DNA from: Gracilimonas sp046602855
GTDB lineage: Bacteria; Bacteroidota; Rhodothermia; Balneolales; Balneolaceae
Length of the DNA: 64,000 bases
Direction: 5' to 3'
NCBI RefSeq assembly: GCF_046602855.1
Contig: NZ_JBKINJ010000001.1
Coordinates: forward strand, 1,240,001 to 1,304,000
The notes under the pieces were generated by a model. That model did not search any database and had not been told where the DNA came from. It saw nothing but the letters and a program-made list of their open reading frames with translations. This document shows positions 17,906 through 26,514 of this stretch, one piece after another. Numbering within the stretch: position 1 is the first letter of the stretch; every line of letters begins with the position of its first letter. A program made the translations under genes and the position numbers.

Positions 17906-19252
17906 TTACTCAGACTCTGATCTTTCCTCCAGTAGCTCATCACTAAATTCATCAGTCATGCTATTAGGAAGCTGTTTTGAAGTTTTTGCACCTAGTTTTC
18001 TAATCATTTCAGCCTGACGAACTAAATTCCCTGCACCTGTTGACAGTCGTCCCATAGCTTCATCATAGCTATCCTGTGTTTGACGAATACGCTGCCCGAT
18101 GTCTTCCATGCTTTCCACGAACAGAACAAATTTGTCGTACAACGCCCCACCGCGTTTGGCAATCTCCATGGCATTTTTATTCTGATATTCCTGTTTCCAA
18201 ACGCTGTCAATAGTGGCCAAAGTAGCCAATAAGGTAGAGGGACTTACAATAACAATGTTTTGATCGAAGGCTTCATAGTAAAGATTTGAGTCATATTGTA
18301 AGGCAGAACTGAATGCCGGTTCTATCGGTATAAACAACAGCACAAAATCAGGGCTTTTTGATCCGTGGATCTGCTCATAGTTCTTCCCACTAAGTCCTTT
18401 CACATGAGCACGTATTGAATTGACATGCTCTTTAAGAAACTGTTGTTGTTCAATTTCATCATCTGATGAACTAAATTTCTCGTAGCCTTTCAATGAAACT
18501 TTTGAGTCTATCACCATATATTTTTCATCCGGCAGATACACTACTACATCAGGTTTATTATGCCCCATCCCATCTTCTTTGGAAAAACCCTTTTGCGTCT
18601 CGTATTCACGCCCTTTAGTAAGACCTGATCGCTCCAGAATTCTTTCCAAGATCACCTCTCCCCAATCACCGACGGCTTTATTATCTCCTTTCAGGGCTTT
18701 GGTTAAATTTTTAGCATCCTCACTCATGGTTTTATTAAGCTCCATCAGGTGTTTCAATTCCTGCTTGAGTGAGCCGCGTGCTTCGACTTCATCTTTATGG
18801 GTCTCCTCTACTTTCTTCTTAAAGGCCTCCAGTTTTTCACCCAGTGGATTCAGTAGCTGATCGATCTGCTCTTTGTTTTGTTTAGTAAATTTCTCAGACT
18901 TCTCCTCCAGGATTTTATTTGCCAGGTTTTCAAATTGGGTAGTTAATTGTTCCTGCATTTGAGCAAGCTCTTCCTTTTGCTCGGTGAGCCTTTCCTGCAG
19001 GTTCTTATAATCAGCTTCACGTGAGGCTAATTTACGATCCAATTCATTTGCCCGATCTCTTTCTGAACTCAGCTCAAACTCACTCTTTTGCTGCAATTGA
19101 CGATACTCTGCCTCAGTCTCTTCCAGTTGTTCCTTTAAATTCTGATTCCGCTCCTCCAACCTTGAAGACTCAGACCTTGATTTAAAGTGAGCGATCGCAA
19201 ATCCGGCAATGCCCCCTATGATGATTCCTGCCACAGCCAATAAGTAATCCAT
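17906..19252 (-). CDS. rmuC: DNA recombination protein RmuC
   Basis: RmuC family, 448 residues. An N-terminal membrane helix (LLAVAGIIIGGIAGFAIAHF) is followed by about 150 residues of coiled coil rich in E, Q, K and L, then the conserved nuclease-like domain with GDWGEVILERILERSGL, KPDVVVYLPDEKYMVIDSKV and VLLFIPIEPAFSSAL. RmuC limits recombination at inverted repeats and restricts some mobile DNA; the PD-(D/E)XK-like core (DVVV, DSKV) suggests nuclease activity. It is transcribed alone on the minus strand. Confidence 0.95.
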   Translation of the reverse strand: MDYLLAVAGIIIGGIAGFAIAHFKSRSESSRLEERNQNLKEQLEETEAEYRQLQQKSEFELSSERDRANELDRKLASREADYKNLQERLTEQKEELAQMQEQLTTQFENLANKILEEKSEKFTKQNKEQIDQLLNPLGEKLEAFKKKVEETHKDEVEARGSLKQELKHLMELNKTMSEDAKNLTKALKGDNKAVGDWGEVILERILERSGLTKGREYETQKGFSKEDGMGHNKPDVVVYLPDEKYMVIDSKVSLKGYEKFSSSDDEIEQQQFLKEHVNSIRAHVKGLSGKNYEQIHGSKSPDFVLLFIPIEPAFSSALQYDSNLYYEAFDQNIVIVSPSTLLATLATIDSVWKQEYQNKNAMEIAKRGGALYDKFVLFVESMEDIGQRIRQTQDSYDEAMGRLSTGAGNLVRQAEMIRKLGAKTSKQLPNSMTDEFSDELLEERSESE

Positions 19253-19380
19253 GTAATTCCTAAAATAGTTTTATTTAGATCTGCCTATGTATGTAATTTG
19301 AACACGCAAATATACCTATGATGAGTGACAAATCGTGACACCTTAAGCATTAAAATGTTACTAATAACTCAAAATGCCTT

Positions 19381-20319
19381 CTACCAGGGTATTTGAAGAT
19401 CGGATAATCTGGACTGATAGTAATCCTCCAGTCGTTTCTTCATGTCATCACTCAAACGGTAGTTCATTGCGTCGAGATTTGACTGAAGCTGCTTATTGTT
19501 TCTGATTCCCGGTATAACCGTTGTAACGGCTTTATAGGATAAAATAAATGATAGAGCTACAGGAACAAGATCATCCTGCCCAACAATATCTTTAATCTCA
19601 TCAACAAGCTCGGCTCTTAACTGAATATCTTCCGGAGTCCAGCGCGCCCTGATTCCTTCAAATTTAGTGTTTCTATCATATTTTCCTGTCAACCATCCTG
19701 AATCAAATGGTATTTTTACGATCAAAAGGATTTCCCTGTTTTCAACTTCATCAAACCAGACTTTAGGTGATTGGTGAAAGATATTAAACATGATCTCGAT
19801 CACATCCACATCACTGCTATCCAGAACCCATCTCAGTTCATCAGGAGTATCTATGCTAACTCCGTAACCACCGATCACTCCCTCCTGTTTCAGTGATATC
19901 AGACGGGAATAATGTTCCGTCTCACCCTTCAAAACTTCCTGAACCGGGTTGTGAAGTATAACTGAATCCAGTTTATCCCGGTTTAGTGCATCAATGCTCC
20001 TATAAATGGATTGTGTAATGCTGTCAATTGAAAAATCTATATTCCCATTACGATGATGACCGGTTTTTGTATTTATGAATATATCTGAATCAAGACCTTT
20101 CAAAGCCTTTCCCAGGATCTTTTCACTCTTTCCCCCGGCGTAGTTTGGAGCCGTATCAAAGAATGTAATACCCTCATCTACCGCTTTTTTAACAAGTTCT
20201 ATGCCTTCTTTTTCAGACATTCCGGAAAAATCCTGATCATTCCCGAGTTGCCAGGCACCAAAGCCAATTCTACTGATCTTTTTATCAAAGCGCTTACTAT
20301 TTCTGTATTCCATGATCAT
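19381..20319 (-). CDS. Aldo/keto reductase
   Basis: NADPH-dependent oxidoreductase with the TIM-barrel aldo/keto reductase fold, 312 residues. Seen are GFGAWQLGNDQ near the N-terminus, FFDTAPNYAGGKSEKILGKAL containing the catalytic Asp and Tyr, IFINTKTGHH with a lysine, and the cofactor region AVTTVIPGIRNNKQLQSN. The sequence fits the general AKR (YajO-like) group; substrate unknown. Its ATG overlaps the stop of the upstream alpha/beta hydrolase gene (ATGA), so the two are coupled. Confidence 0.92.
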   Translation of the reverse strand: MIMEYRNSKRFDKKISRIGFGAWQLGNDQDFSGMSEKEGIELVKKAVDEGITFFDTAPNYAGGKSEKILGKALKGLDSDIFINTKTGHHRNGNIDFSIDSITQSIYRSIDALNRDKLDSVILHNPVQEVLKGETEHYSRLISLKQEGVIGGYGVSIDTPDELRWVLDSSDVDVIEIMFNIFHQSPKVWFDEVENREILLIVKIPFDSGWLTGKYDRNTKFEGIRARWTPEDIQLRAELVDEIKDIVGQDDLVPVALSFILSYKAVTTVIPGIRNNKQLQSNLDAMNYRLSDDMKKRLEDYYQSRLSDLQIPW

Positions 20320-21140
20320 TTTGTGTTTTCTGATAAGATTTTCTTCATTTGTATTTGGACCTCTCTGTTTCGGTAGAACCCTCCATGCCCTTGTCCTTTT
20401 ATAACCTGATAAGTGTCTCCCTCTTTCAAATAATCAGTGAGTTTTATTGACCTATCAACCGACAATAATTCATCATCTTCAGCATACAAGATATGAACAG
20501 GTTCTTCAACTTTTTTAAGTGCTATATCAGTCCTTAACGGATACTTCAGGATCTTATCTGGAAGGAAAGGAAACTCCGTATTTTTTACATCTATCAAACT
20601 GTAGAATGGCGTCCAAAGTACGAGCCTTTTGGGATCAGATAATGTAGCTACCTGGGCTGCTACGCCAGAGCCCAATGAGTATCCAACAAGAGTGATTTTT
20701 TCTTGTCCATATTCTTTTGACGCTTCCCTGAATACAAAATGGCTATCACTAACTAGATCACTTTCATTTTCAAGACTTCCGCAGCTTTTGCCGTAGCTCC
20801 GGTAATCAGGGTAGATCACGTCATAACCGGAGTCAAGAAAAAGCCTGTATCTGTCGCCACTGGTCCGATTAGAACCCCGATTGCCATGCAGATATATAAC
20901 CAAACCTTTAACTGTATCTGCATCCGTAAAGGCATGTATCGCATGTATCCTTACATTCTCTTCCGGTTCAAACCAACGTTCTTTGTACTCAAAGCTATAG
21001 TCATAATGAGCATCTGATTCCAAGACCCTTGGACTGAAAATAATGGTTTCCTGAATGAAATAGAAATATCCACATACTCCAATATATACCAGCAGAATGG
21101 ATCCTAAAAAAGCCGTTAAGTTCTTCGTTTTCTTTAACAT
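20316..21140 (-). CDS. Membrane-anchored alpha/beta hydrolase
   Basis: Serine hydrolase of 274 residues with an N-terminal membrane helix (about 8-28). The nucleophile elbow is GYSLGSG, the acid is probably in YAEDDELLSVD and the histidine in GQGHGGF. GLVIYLHGNRGSNRTSGDRY provides the oxyanion hole. The layout resembles the FrsA/ABHD13-like 'BAAT-type' esterases found in many bacteria. Substrate not known. It forms a two-gene unit with the following aldo/keto reductase. Confidence 0.9.
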   Translation of the reverse strand: MLKKTKNLTAFLGSILLVYIGVCGYFYFIQETIIFSPRVLESDAHYDYSFEYKERWFEPEENVRIHAIHAFTDADTVKGLVIYLHGNRGSNRTSGDRYRLFLDSGYDVIYPDYRSYGKSCGSLENESDLVSDSHFVFREASKEYGQEKITLVGYSLGSGVAAQVATLSDPKRLVLWTPFYSLIDVKNTEFPFLPDKILKYPLRTDIALKKVEEPVHILYAEDDELLSVDRSIKLTDYLKEGDTYQVIKGQGHGGFYRNREVQIQMKKILSENTK

Positions 21141-21183
21141 TTACTATTTGAACGGTTTTTAAAGGTTTTGCAGTTATTATAGT

Positions 21184-22101
21184 ATGATCTCAGAAAAATT
21201 TGTGCCCTTACTTTTTAAAAAGTTCTTTAATGAAAGCATTAAAGAGAAAATTGAAAACGTTACTCTTTATGTGGCAACTATTGGTTTCCTTATCCACTTA
21301 GCAGCAGTATTTTTGCATATGAGCGGACTTATATCGGTTCATGCTGAAATTCAGGGGTTCCTATCAAATCCTATTTCAGCTTTATACACGCCATTTTCTT
21401 TTATTCTGTTTTATGAAGTCTACCTTTTAATTTACTATCTGCCCCGATCATTTTCTGTTTCCATAGCAAAACAGTATGAAATTGTTTCACTGATCCTTAT
21501 TCGCAGAATCTTCAAAGATATTTCTTATCTGGATTTTCAAAATATAGAACTTTTCAGTGCTCAGAATTTAACTCTGATCTATGATATCACAGGATTTTTG
21601 ATTCTATTCTTTCTGATCTTTCTGTTTCGATACTTATTGGTAAATCGCAAAAGTCATACCGTCACCCCAAATATAGAAGGCTTTATTTTGTACAAAAAAT
21701 TACTCTGTATTTTTCTCATCCCGGTCTTCCTCTTTCTTTCTGTCTACAGTTTTACTAATTGGCTGTTTGAATTGAATCAGCTTAATTTAGGTCTTATTAC
21801 TTCGATTCGTGATTTTAACAACATTTTCTATAACGAATTTTTTGTAGCACTGATCATCGTGGATGTTTTGATCCTAATAGCTTCCTTTCGGTATACCGAT
21901 CGATACAGTTTACTCATCAGAAACACCGGGTTTGTTGTTACAACAGTATTAATTCGCATTTCCTTTTCTACAGAAGGATTGGCCAATGTCCTATTACTCA
22001 TTTCCGGAGTAGCATTTGGTGTGATCATCCTCTATATCTACTCTTTATATGACAAAATTGATAAAGGTGAAAGCACCAAAGAAAGTTATGCTTACCTTTG
22101 A
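21184..22101 (+). CDS. Unknown polytopic membrane protein
   Basis: Not recognised. The 305 residues contain about seven predicted membrane helices with short loops and almost no extracellular domain. Between helices 2 and 3 lies a positively charged, partly hydrophobic stretch (KQYEIVSLILIRRIFKDI) reminiscent of an S4-like or amphipathic segment, which is the only distinctive motif. It diverges from the hydrolase gene with 43 bases between starts, and converges on the ABC permease, sharing one terminator with it. A transport or sensing role cannot be assigned. Confidence 0.75.
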   Translation: MISEKFVPLLFKKFFNESIKEKIENVTLYVATIGFLIHLAAVFLHMSGLISVHAEIQGFLSNPISALYTPFSFILFYEVYLLIYYLPRSFSVSIAKQYEIVSLILIRRIFKDISYLDFQNIELFSAQNLTLIYDITGFLILFFLIFLFRYLLVNRKSHTVTPNIEGFILYKKLLCIFLIPVFLFLSVYSFTNWLFELNQLNLGLITSIRDFNNIFYNEFFVALIIVDVLILIASFRYTDRYSLLIRNTGFVVTTVLIRISFSTEGLANVLLLISGVAFGVIILYIYSLYDKIDKGESTKESYAYL

Positions 22102-22119
22102 TCTAGGTAAGCTTTCTTT
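22090..22119 (+). terminator. Bidirectional terminator overlapping two stop codons
   Basis: gcttacct and aggtaagc form a perfect eight-base-pair stem around a seven-base loop, followed by tttcttt. The stop codons of the membrane protein (plus strand) and the ABC permease (minus strand) both lie inside the hairpin, so it probably serves both genes. Confidence 0.72.
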
Positions 22120-23716
22120 CAACGAGATCAAAGAAACCCTGCACCAGCAGTGCTAGAAGTGCTGCAGGAATGGCCCCTTCCAATATCAGGGAAATACTAT
22201 CTAACCTGATACCAGTCAGGATGGGTTGCCCGTATCCGCCTGCACCAATTAATGCTCCTAAAGTTGCGGTTCCCACATTTATTACTGCTGAGGTTTTAAT
22301 GCCTGCCAGTATAGTAGGAATAGCCAACGGCAGTTCAATTTTTTTGAGTATAACAGAATTGGGAAGCCCCAATGCACGAGCCGACTCCATGGTGGTTTGA
22401 GGGATGCTTTTAATACCAGAATGCGTATTTCTGACTATAGGTAACAAACTGTATAGAAATAAAGCAGCCATCGCCGGTAAAGCACCAATCCCAAAGAGAG
22501 GGATCATAAAAACGAGCAATGCCAGCGACGGTATAGTTTGAAGAATGCCCACAACACCCAGTACAGTTTGCTCAATTGAAGACACTTTAACAGCCAGTAT
22601 GCCGGTAGGAATGGCAATTATTATTGCTAAAACCAGAGAGATACCCACGAGATACAGATGCCCAAGTGTATTCTTCCAAAGCCGTTGCCACAGTCTATTG
22701 GTTGTTACCTCAGTTTCAACACCAAAATTATCCTGAATGAAGTTTGAAGCCACGATCTGACTGTCCTTGCCATCCAGCTTCACTTCCGCATTCATAGATA
22801 CCATTTGATCTTCCGATATTTTCCCGGCAAGCCGGTTCAAAACTCGTACCGCTCCGGATGAGCGCTCTTCCAGATCGGCTCTGTAAAGAAAAATGGCCTG
22901 ATACTCCGGAAAGAAATTGCGGTCGTCTTCCAACACTTTAAGCTCGTAGTATTCGATTTCAGCATCTGTAGAATACAAGTCAATTACATCAATACTGCCC
23001 GACTCCAATCCACGATAAGCCAGATCGTGATCGAGTCCGGTCACGGAATTCGGATTAAGATTATAGGTGCTTCGAATGCCCTTCCAACCGTCGGTACGTT
23101 TGATAAATTCGTTGCTGTAACCATGTGATAGTTCGGAGTGATCTCTTAGATCAGAAATGTTTTTAATACCCAGTTTTTCGGCTTGAGACCTTCGCATTCC
23201 CAAGGCATATGTGTTATTGAAACCCAGAGGCAGGGTAGCTTTTATTCCAAATTCAGCAATATGACTTTCCAGTTCAGTGAAGGTGGAAATGGATGTATCT
23301 TGTAAGATTTCCTGTATTATGGTGCCGGTGTAATCGGGATAGGCGTCAATTTCGCCCTGAACTAAGGAATTCCACAGAATACGGGTCCCGCCCAGCTGAT
23401 CGTAGTAACTAGCCGGAATTCCTTCTGCCCGGATTAATTGTGTGGAAATTTCACCAAGTATAACGGATTCCGTGAACAGCTTAGATCCAATAGTGACTGA
23501 CTTTTTATCCTGTCCGTAAATGTTGATTGGCCCTAAAAGAAAAAAGAGCACTAATAAAACAACGTAGAATCCAAATACAGATCCTTTAGCCCCCTCTCTC
23601 CGTTTGAGATGACGAATAGGCTTTGGAGACTTACTAAAGATAGCACCACAAGCTTTATATTTAGAGAATACGAGAGTTCTAACGGCCTCCTCTGAGGCAT
23701 TATTAACTATTATCAA
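22103..23716 (-). CDS. Betaine/carnitine/choline-type ABC transporter, fused permease and substrate-binding protein
   Basis: A 537-residue OpuB/OpuC-class importer subunit. Residues about 47-68 are a membrane segment; about 72-335 form the OpuAC substrate-binding domain (KSVTIGSKLFTESVILGEI at its start); about 345-537 form a BPD-type permease with five or six helices and the GALIGAGGYGQPI block. Such receptor-permease fusions import quaternary amines or related osmolytes, and some bind other ligands such as ergothioneine. The first ~45 residues are unusual and appear partly encoded by a dispersed repeat (23579-23620). The ATG overlaps the stop of the ATPase gene upstream (ATGA), which supports this start. 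Confidence 0.9.
   Translation of the reverse strand: MIIVNNASEEAVRTLVFSKYKACGAIFSKSPKPIRHLKRREGAKGSVFGFYVVLLVLFFLLGPINIYGQDKKSVTIGSKLFTESVILGEISTQLIRAEGIPASYYDQLGGTRILWNSLVQGEIDAYPDYTGTIIQEILQDTSISTFTELESHIAEFGIKATLPLGFNNTYALGMRRSQAEKLGIKNISDLRDHSELSHGYSNEFIKRTDGWKGIRSTYNLNPNSVTGLDHDLAYRGLESGSIDVIDLYSTDAEIEYYELKVLEDDRNFFPEYQAIFLYRADLEERSSGAVRVLNRLAGKISEDQMVSMNAEVKLDGKDSQIVASNFIQDNFGVETEVTTNRLWQRLWKNTLGHLYLVGISLVLAIIIAIPTGILAVKVSSIEQTVLGVVGILQTIPSLALLVFMIPLFGIGALPAMAALFLYSLLPIVRNTHSGIKSIPQTTMESARALGLPNSVILKKIELPLAIPTILAGIKTSAVINVGTATLGALIGAGGYGQPILTGIRLDSISLILEGAIPAALLALLVQGFFDLVERKLT
23579..23620. repeat. Possible dispersed-repeat relic inside the ABC permease reading frame
   Basis: On the minus strand this stretch reads cgtcatctcaaacggagaga and continues through a G-rich part to aaaggatct. 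It resembles the CGTCAT(C/T)TCGAACGGAG... dispersed palindromic repeat known from many Bacteroidota genomes. It encodes PIRHLKRREGAKGS in the odd N-terminal extension of the transporter. No second copy was found in this window. Confidence 0.45.
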
Positions 23717-24450
23717 CCCAATTCCTCCAATGGACTTCGTTGTGCAGTCACAAACCGTTTCACAAAATCATTCACAGGGTTATTCACAATATCCTTGATG
23801 TTTCCCTGCTGTATGATCTCACCGAAATGCATCAAAGCGATAGAATCTCCTAAAAATGCAGCTTCTCCCAAATCATGCGTTACCACCAACACAGTTTTAT
23901 TCAATTCTTTGAAAATCGACTTAAGGTCATTTTGTAGTTCATACCTTACCAATGGATCGATAGACCCAAGAGGCTCATCCATGAGTATGATATTCGGATC
24001 CAGCATCAGAGCCCGCATTAAACTAATTCTTTGGGCTTGTCCTCCTGATATTCGTTCAGGTTTTCTTTGTAAAAGTTCACTATCGATCTTCGTCAGGTTT
24101 ACCAGCTCCTCAATTCTTTGTTCTGTCTTGGCAGTATCCCATCCCAAATACTTTGTAACCAATGTTATGTTTTCTCCAACTGTAAGGTGAGGAAAAAGGC
24201 CTCCACTTTGGATCACGTAGCCCATTTTTCTGCGCATTTCCAACTTATTTCCGGAAGTAAGCTTTTCATCTCCAATAAGTACATCACCTGAGTCGGGTTC
24301 AATCAACCCCATAATGATGCGTAATAAAGTAGACTTACCGCAGCCACTGGGACCAATTAACGACCATGTTGTTCCGTGGGGTATTTCCAGTGAAACCCCA
24401 TTCAGCACTTTTTGATCGTATGACTTAAATATTTTTTGGACTGAAATCAT
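23713..24450 (-). CDS. ABC transporter ATP-binding protein, betaine/choline (OpuCA/ProV) type
   Basis: Cytosolic ATPase of 245 residues that powers the fused permease gene downstream. Walker A is GPSGCGKSTLLR, the signature is ISGGQAQRISL, Walker B is NIILMDEPLGSID and the H-loop is VTHDLGEA. It lacks the C-terminal tandem CBS domains that sense ionic strength in OpuA/OpuCA, so osmotic gating through CBS is not expected. It diverges from blh with 67 bases between starts, and overlaps the permease gene by four bases. Confidence 0.93.
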   Translation of the reverse strand: MISVQKIFKSYDQKVLNGVSLEIPHGTTWSLIGPSGCGKSTLLRIIMGLIEPDSGDVLIGDEKLTSGNKLEMRRKMGYVIQSGGLFPHLTVGENITLVTKYLGWDTAKTEQRIEELVNLTKIDSELLQRKPERISGGQAQRISLMRALMLDPNIILMDEPLGSIDPLVRYELQNDLKSIFKELNKTVLVVTHDLGEAAFLGDSIALMHFGEIIQQGNIKDIVNNPVNDFVKRFVTAQRSPLEELG

Positions 24451-24517
24451 TTATTCAAAGGAACTGAATTTATACAGTTAAAGTTTTTCGAGGGAATACC
24501 ATAATCAAACCTACACT

Positions 24518-25444
24518 TTGGGAAAAACACATTCTAAACACATTTTTCATCAAGTCACTTTTGGGGTTATTGCCCTTATAATAAATCTATTATTTCCTGA
24601 ATTCATTGAATCTGTAAGATTCTGGTTTCTGGGTATTGTCATTCTCATAATCGGAATGCCACATGGTGCCCTGGACCATATAATATCCTACCATTCTTTT
24701 CCTGACAAGTCAGAAAAAGAAAAAAAGATATGGTTTTACGGTTATTATACGCTAATAATGGCAATATATGCTTTGTTATGGATATGGTTGCCACTGCTCA
24801 GCTTTTTGATCTTCTTAGCTATCACTCTCTATCATTTCGGTCAGGCAGATGCTGAACGATTGAACATAAACCCTACTGCAAAAAAGATCCTGCAATACTC
24901 CAGAGGCCTTACTATTGTGGGACTGATAGTTTATGGAAGCGAACCGATTTATATATCTGAAGTTATTAATGTCATAACCGGTTATGATTCATTAGAGTTG
25001 ATCTCTTTCGTGAACAATTACTATGTAGTACCCTTATCATTTTCTTTAGTATATCCTGTTGCTTATTTATTTGCAGCTGTTTTTGTAGCTGAAGAAAAAC
25101 TTCCATTAGTCTATCATGCTGATGCTATCGTTGTTCCTGCTCTATTTGCTTTGGCAGATCCGTTCTTTGCATTTGCTGTCTATTTTGGTGTTTGGCATTC
25201 TTTCAATCATGCCAAAACAATGCTGAAGTACCTAAGAAAAAGAAACCTTGATGTTACTATGGCATGGTTCTATAAAAAAACATTATTGCTCAGTGTTATG
25301 TCTTATATAGGTTTGGCAATCCTTTATTTCATTACCCAGGCCTTTGGTAACGAAAAGCTACTTATAGCTCTTTTATTTATACTCATCAGTGTGCTCACCC
25401 TACCTCACATATTTATAGTAGAAATGATGTACCGTAAATACTGA
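24518..25444 (+). CDS. blh: Brp/Blh family beta-carotene 15,15'-dioxygenase
   Basis: Integral membrane oxygenase that cleaves beta-carotene into two retinals, the chromophore of rhodopsins. The 308-residue protein has about eight helices and the family's histidine motifs: GMPHGALDH near residue 50, LYHFGQAD near 110, WHSFNHA near 230. The start is a TTG at 24518; the next methionine would remove the first helix. It converges on the rhodopsin gene, so the enzyme making the chromophore sits next to the apoprotein that uses it. No carotenoid synthesis genes are in the window. Confidence 0.94.
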   Translation: MGKTHSKHIFHQVTFGVIALIINLLFPEFIESVRFWFLGIVILIIGMPHGALDHIISYHSFPDKSEKEKKIWFYGYYTLIMAIYALLWIWLPLLSFLIFLAITLYHFGQADAERLNINPTAKKILQYSRGLTIVGLIVYGSEPIYISEVINVITGYDSLELISFVNNYYVVPLSFSLVYPVAYLFAAVFVAEEKLPLVYHADAIVVPALFALADPFFAFAVYFGVWHSFNHAKTMLKYLRKRNLDVTMAWFYKKTLLLSVMSYIGLAILYFITQAFGNEKLLIALLFILISVLTLPHIFIVEMMYRKY

Positions 25445-25463
25445 AAAAATTAAATTGCATAAA

Positions 25464-25492
25464 AAAACCCCGCTGTAATACAGCGAGGTTTT
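25464..25492. terminator. Bidirectional terminator between blh and the rhodopsin gene
   Basis: aaccccgctgta and tacagcgaggtt form a stem with one G-U type mismatch, flanked by A and T runs on both sides, so it can end transcription in both directions. It lies 20 bases after blh and 27 bases after the rhodopsin stop. Confidence 0.85.
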
Positions 25493-25518
25493 ATTGCTCT
25501 CTTTATGAATAGATCGGA

Positions 25519-26313
25519 TCAGGCACTGACAGTGCTTTGTCCGACTTCATATCCTTCAGCTTCCGATTTGGCTCTGGCAATAGCATAGATCATTAGGCCG
25601 TAACCTGCTTTGGCCAGTACGTCGGCAATAGAATAACCCACCTGAATAGCGATTTCAGATTCTGCACCGGTCCAGCCAAAAAATGGTGCCATGTAAACAA
25701 TAGGGTAAAAACCCCATGTGGCTAGTAACAGCAGCCTGATATTCCTGAACAGAACCTGAACTTTACCGGTCTGTTCTGACATCGCTGATCCCAGTTCTAC
25801 CCACAGTACATATACAATGTATATAAATGGAATTGTACTTAATAAGCCCCAAAGTCCTCTCATTGAAAACATTGAGTCATCCATTAATATTTCGCCGGGA
25901 TATCCCAACAAGATCATTAAAAATGCAGCAATGACAAGTTTCGTCAGCATGCTGCTCTGTTTATGTTTAGCCAAACCAATTACCAATACCAGTTCTACTA
26001 CCAGTAGGGGTACTGTCAAGAGCCAGTCTATATATCTGTATGCATCATTAAAGGGTTTACCTGATGCTATATAATTTCCTGCATCACTTATCATATAAGC
26101 AGCTTCCCAGGAATTAAAGATTCGTAAATAGTGATAAGCTGCAATTCCGACTACAAGAGTCGAAACTATTAAAGATATTCTGTACTTAGGTGCTACTCTG
26201 TCTCTTGCTAAAACAAAAAACAGCCCTGAAAATATCATAGCTGCTATTGCAAAAGAAAGCATGTTATACACCAAGGTGTACTCACCAAAGGTTAAAGTTG
26301 GTTGCTCCAACAT
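25519..26313 (-). CDS. Proton-pumping rhodopsin, xanthorhodopsin-like, with a fenestration glycine
   Basis: Seven-helix type I rhodopsin, 264 residues from the ATG at 26313, which has GGAG seven bases upstream; the frame extends 22 codons further but without such a site. Helix C reads RYIDWLLTVPLLVVEL: Asp96 acceptor, Thr100, Glu107 donor, the DTE pattern of outward proton pumps. Leu104 at the tuning site predicts green absorption. Lys235 (DVLAKAGYG) binds retinal, Asp231 is the second counter-ion, and His61 can pair with Asp96. Gly156 in helix E (WGLLSTIPF) sits where xanthorhodopsin has the small residue that opens the window for a carotenoid antenna. Not an NDQ sodium or NTQ chloride pump. 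Confidence 0.96.
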   Translation of the reverse strand: MLEQPTLTFGEYTLVYNMLSFAIAAMIFSGLFFVLARDRVAPKYRISLIVSTLVVGIAAYHYLRIFNSWEAAYMISDAGNYIASGKPFNDAYRYIDWLLTVPLLVVELVLVIGLAKHKQSSMLTKLVIAAFLMILLGYPGEILMDDSMFSMRGLWGLLSTIPFIYIVYVLWVELGSAMSEQTGKVQVLFRNIRLLLLATWGFYPIVYMAPFFGWTGAESEIAIQVGYSIADVLAKAGYGLMIYAIARAKSEAEGYEVGQSTVSA

Positions 26314-26492
26314 AGCGTCTCCGTTAATTAAGGTTGAATAGTTGAACACATAACTTTCAAAAACAAATGAAAGTTCCATCCTTTACAAAGAGCTTATTCT
26401 AAGACATGATTAGCTATTTTCAGCAATTATTTGCCTGTTCCTTCATTATCGGACTCAGGGGAATGATTCTTCAGTCCATTACATTCTATAAT

Positions 26493-26510
26493 CAAAACTA
26501 AACAAATCTA
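26493..26510 (-). promoter_or_regulatory. Tandem candidate minus-7 boxes upstream of the rhodopsin gene
   Basis: On the minus strand, TAGATTTG (26510-26503) and TAGTTTTG (26500-26493) both fit the Bacteroidota TAnnTTTG box. No convincing minus-33 TTTG is placed at the usual distance. They would give a leader of about 180 bases and overlap the leader of the divergent small gene at 26515. Confidence 0.35.
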
Positions 26511-26514
26511 AATT

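Noticed and set aside
26314..26379. 22 extra N-terminal codons of the rhodopsin
   Set aside because: The ATG at 26313 has GGAG upstream, and residue numbers from it match xanthorhodopsin; the extra codons show no family sequence.
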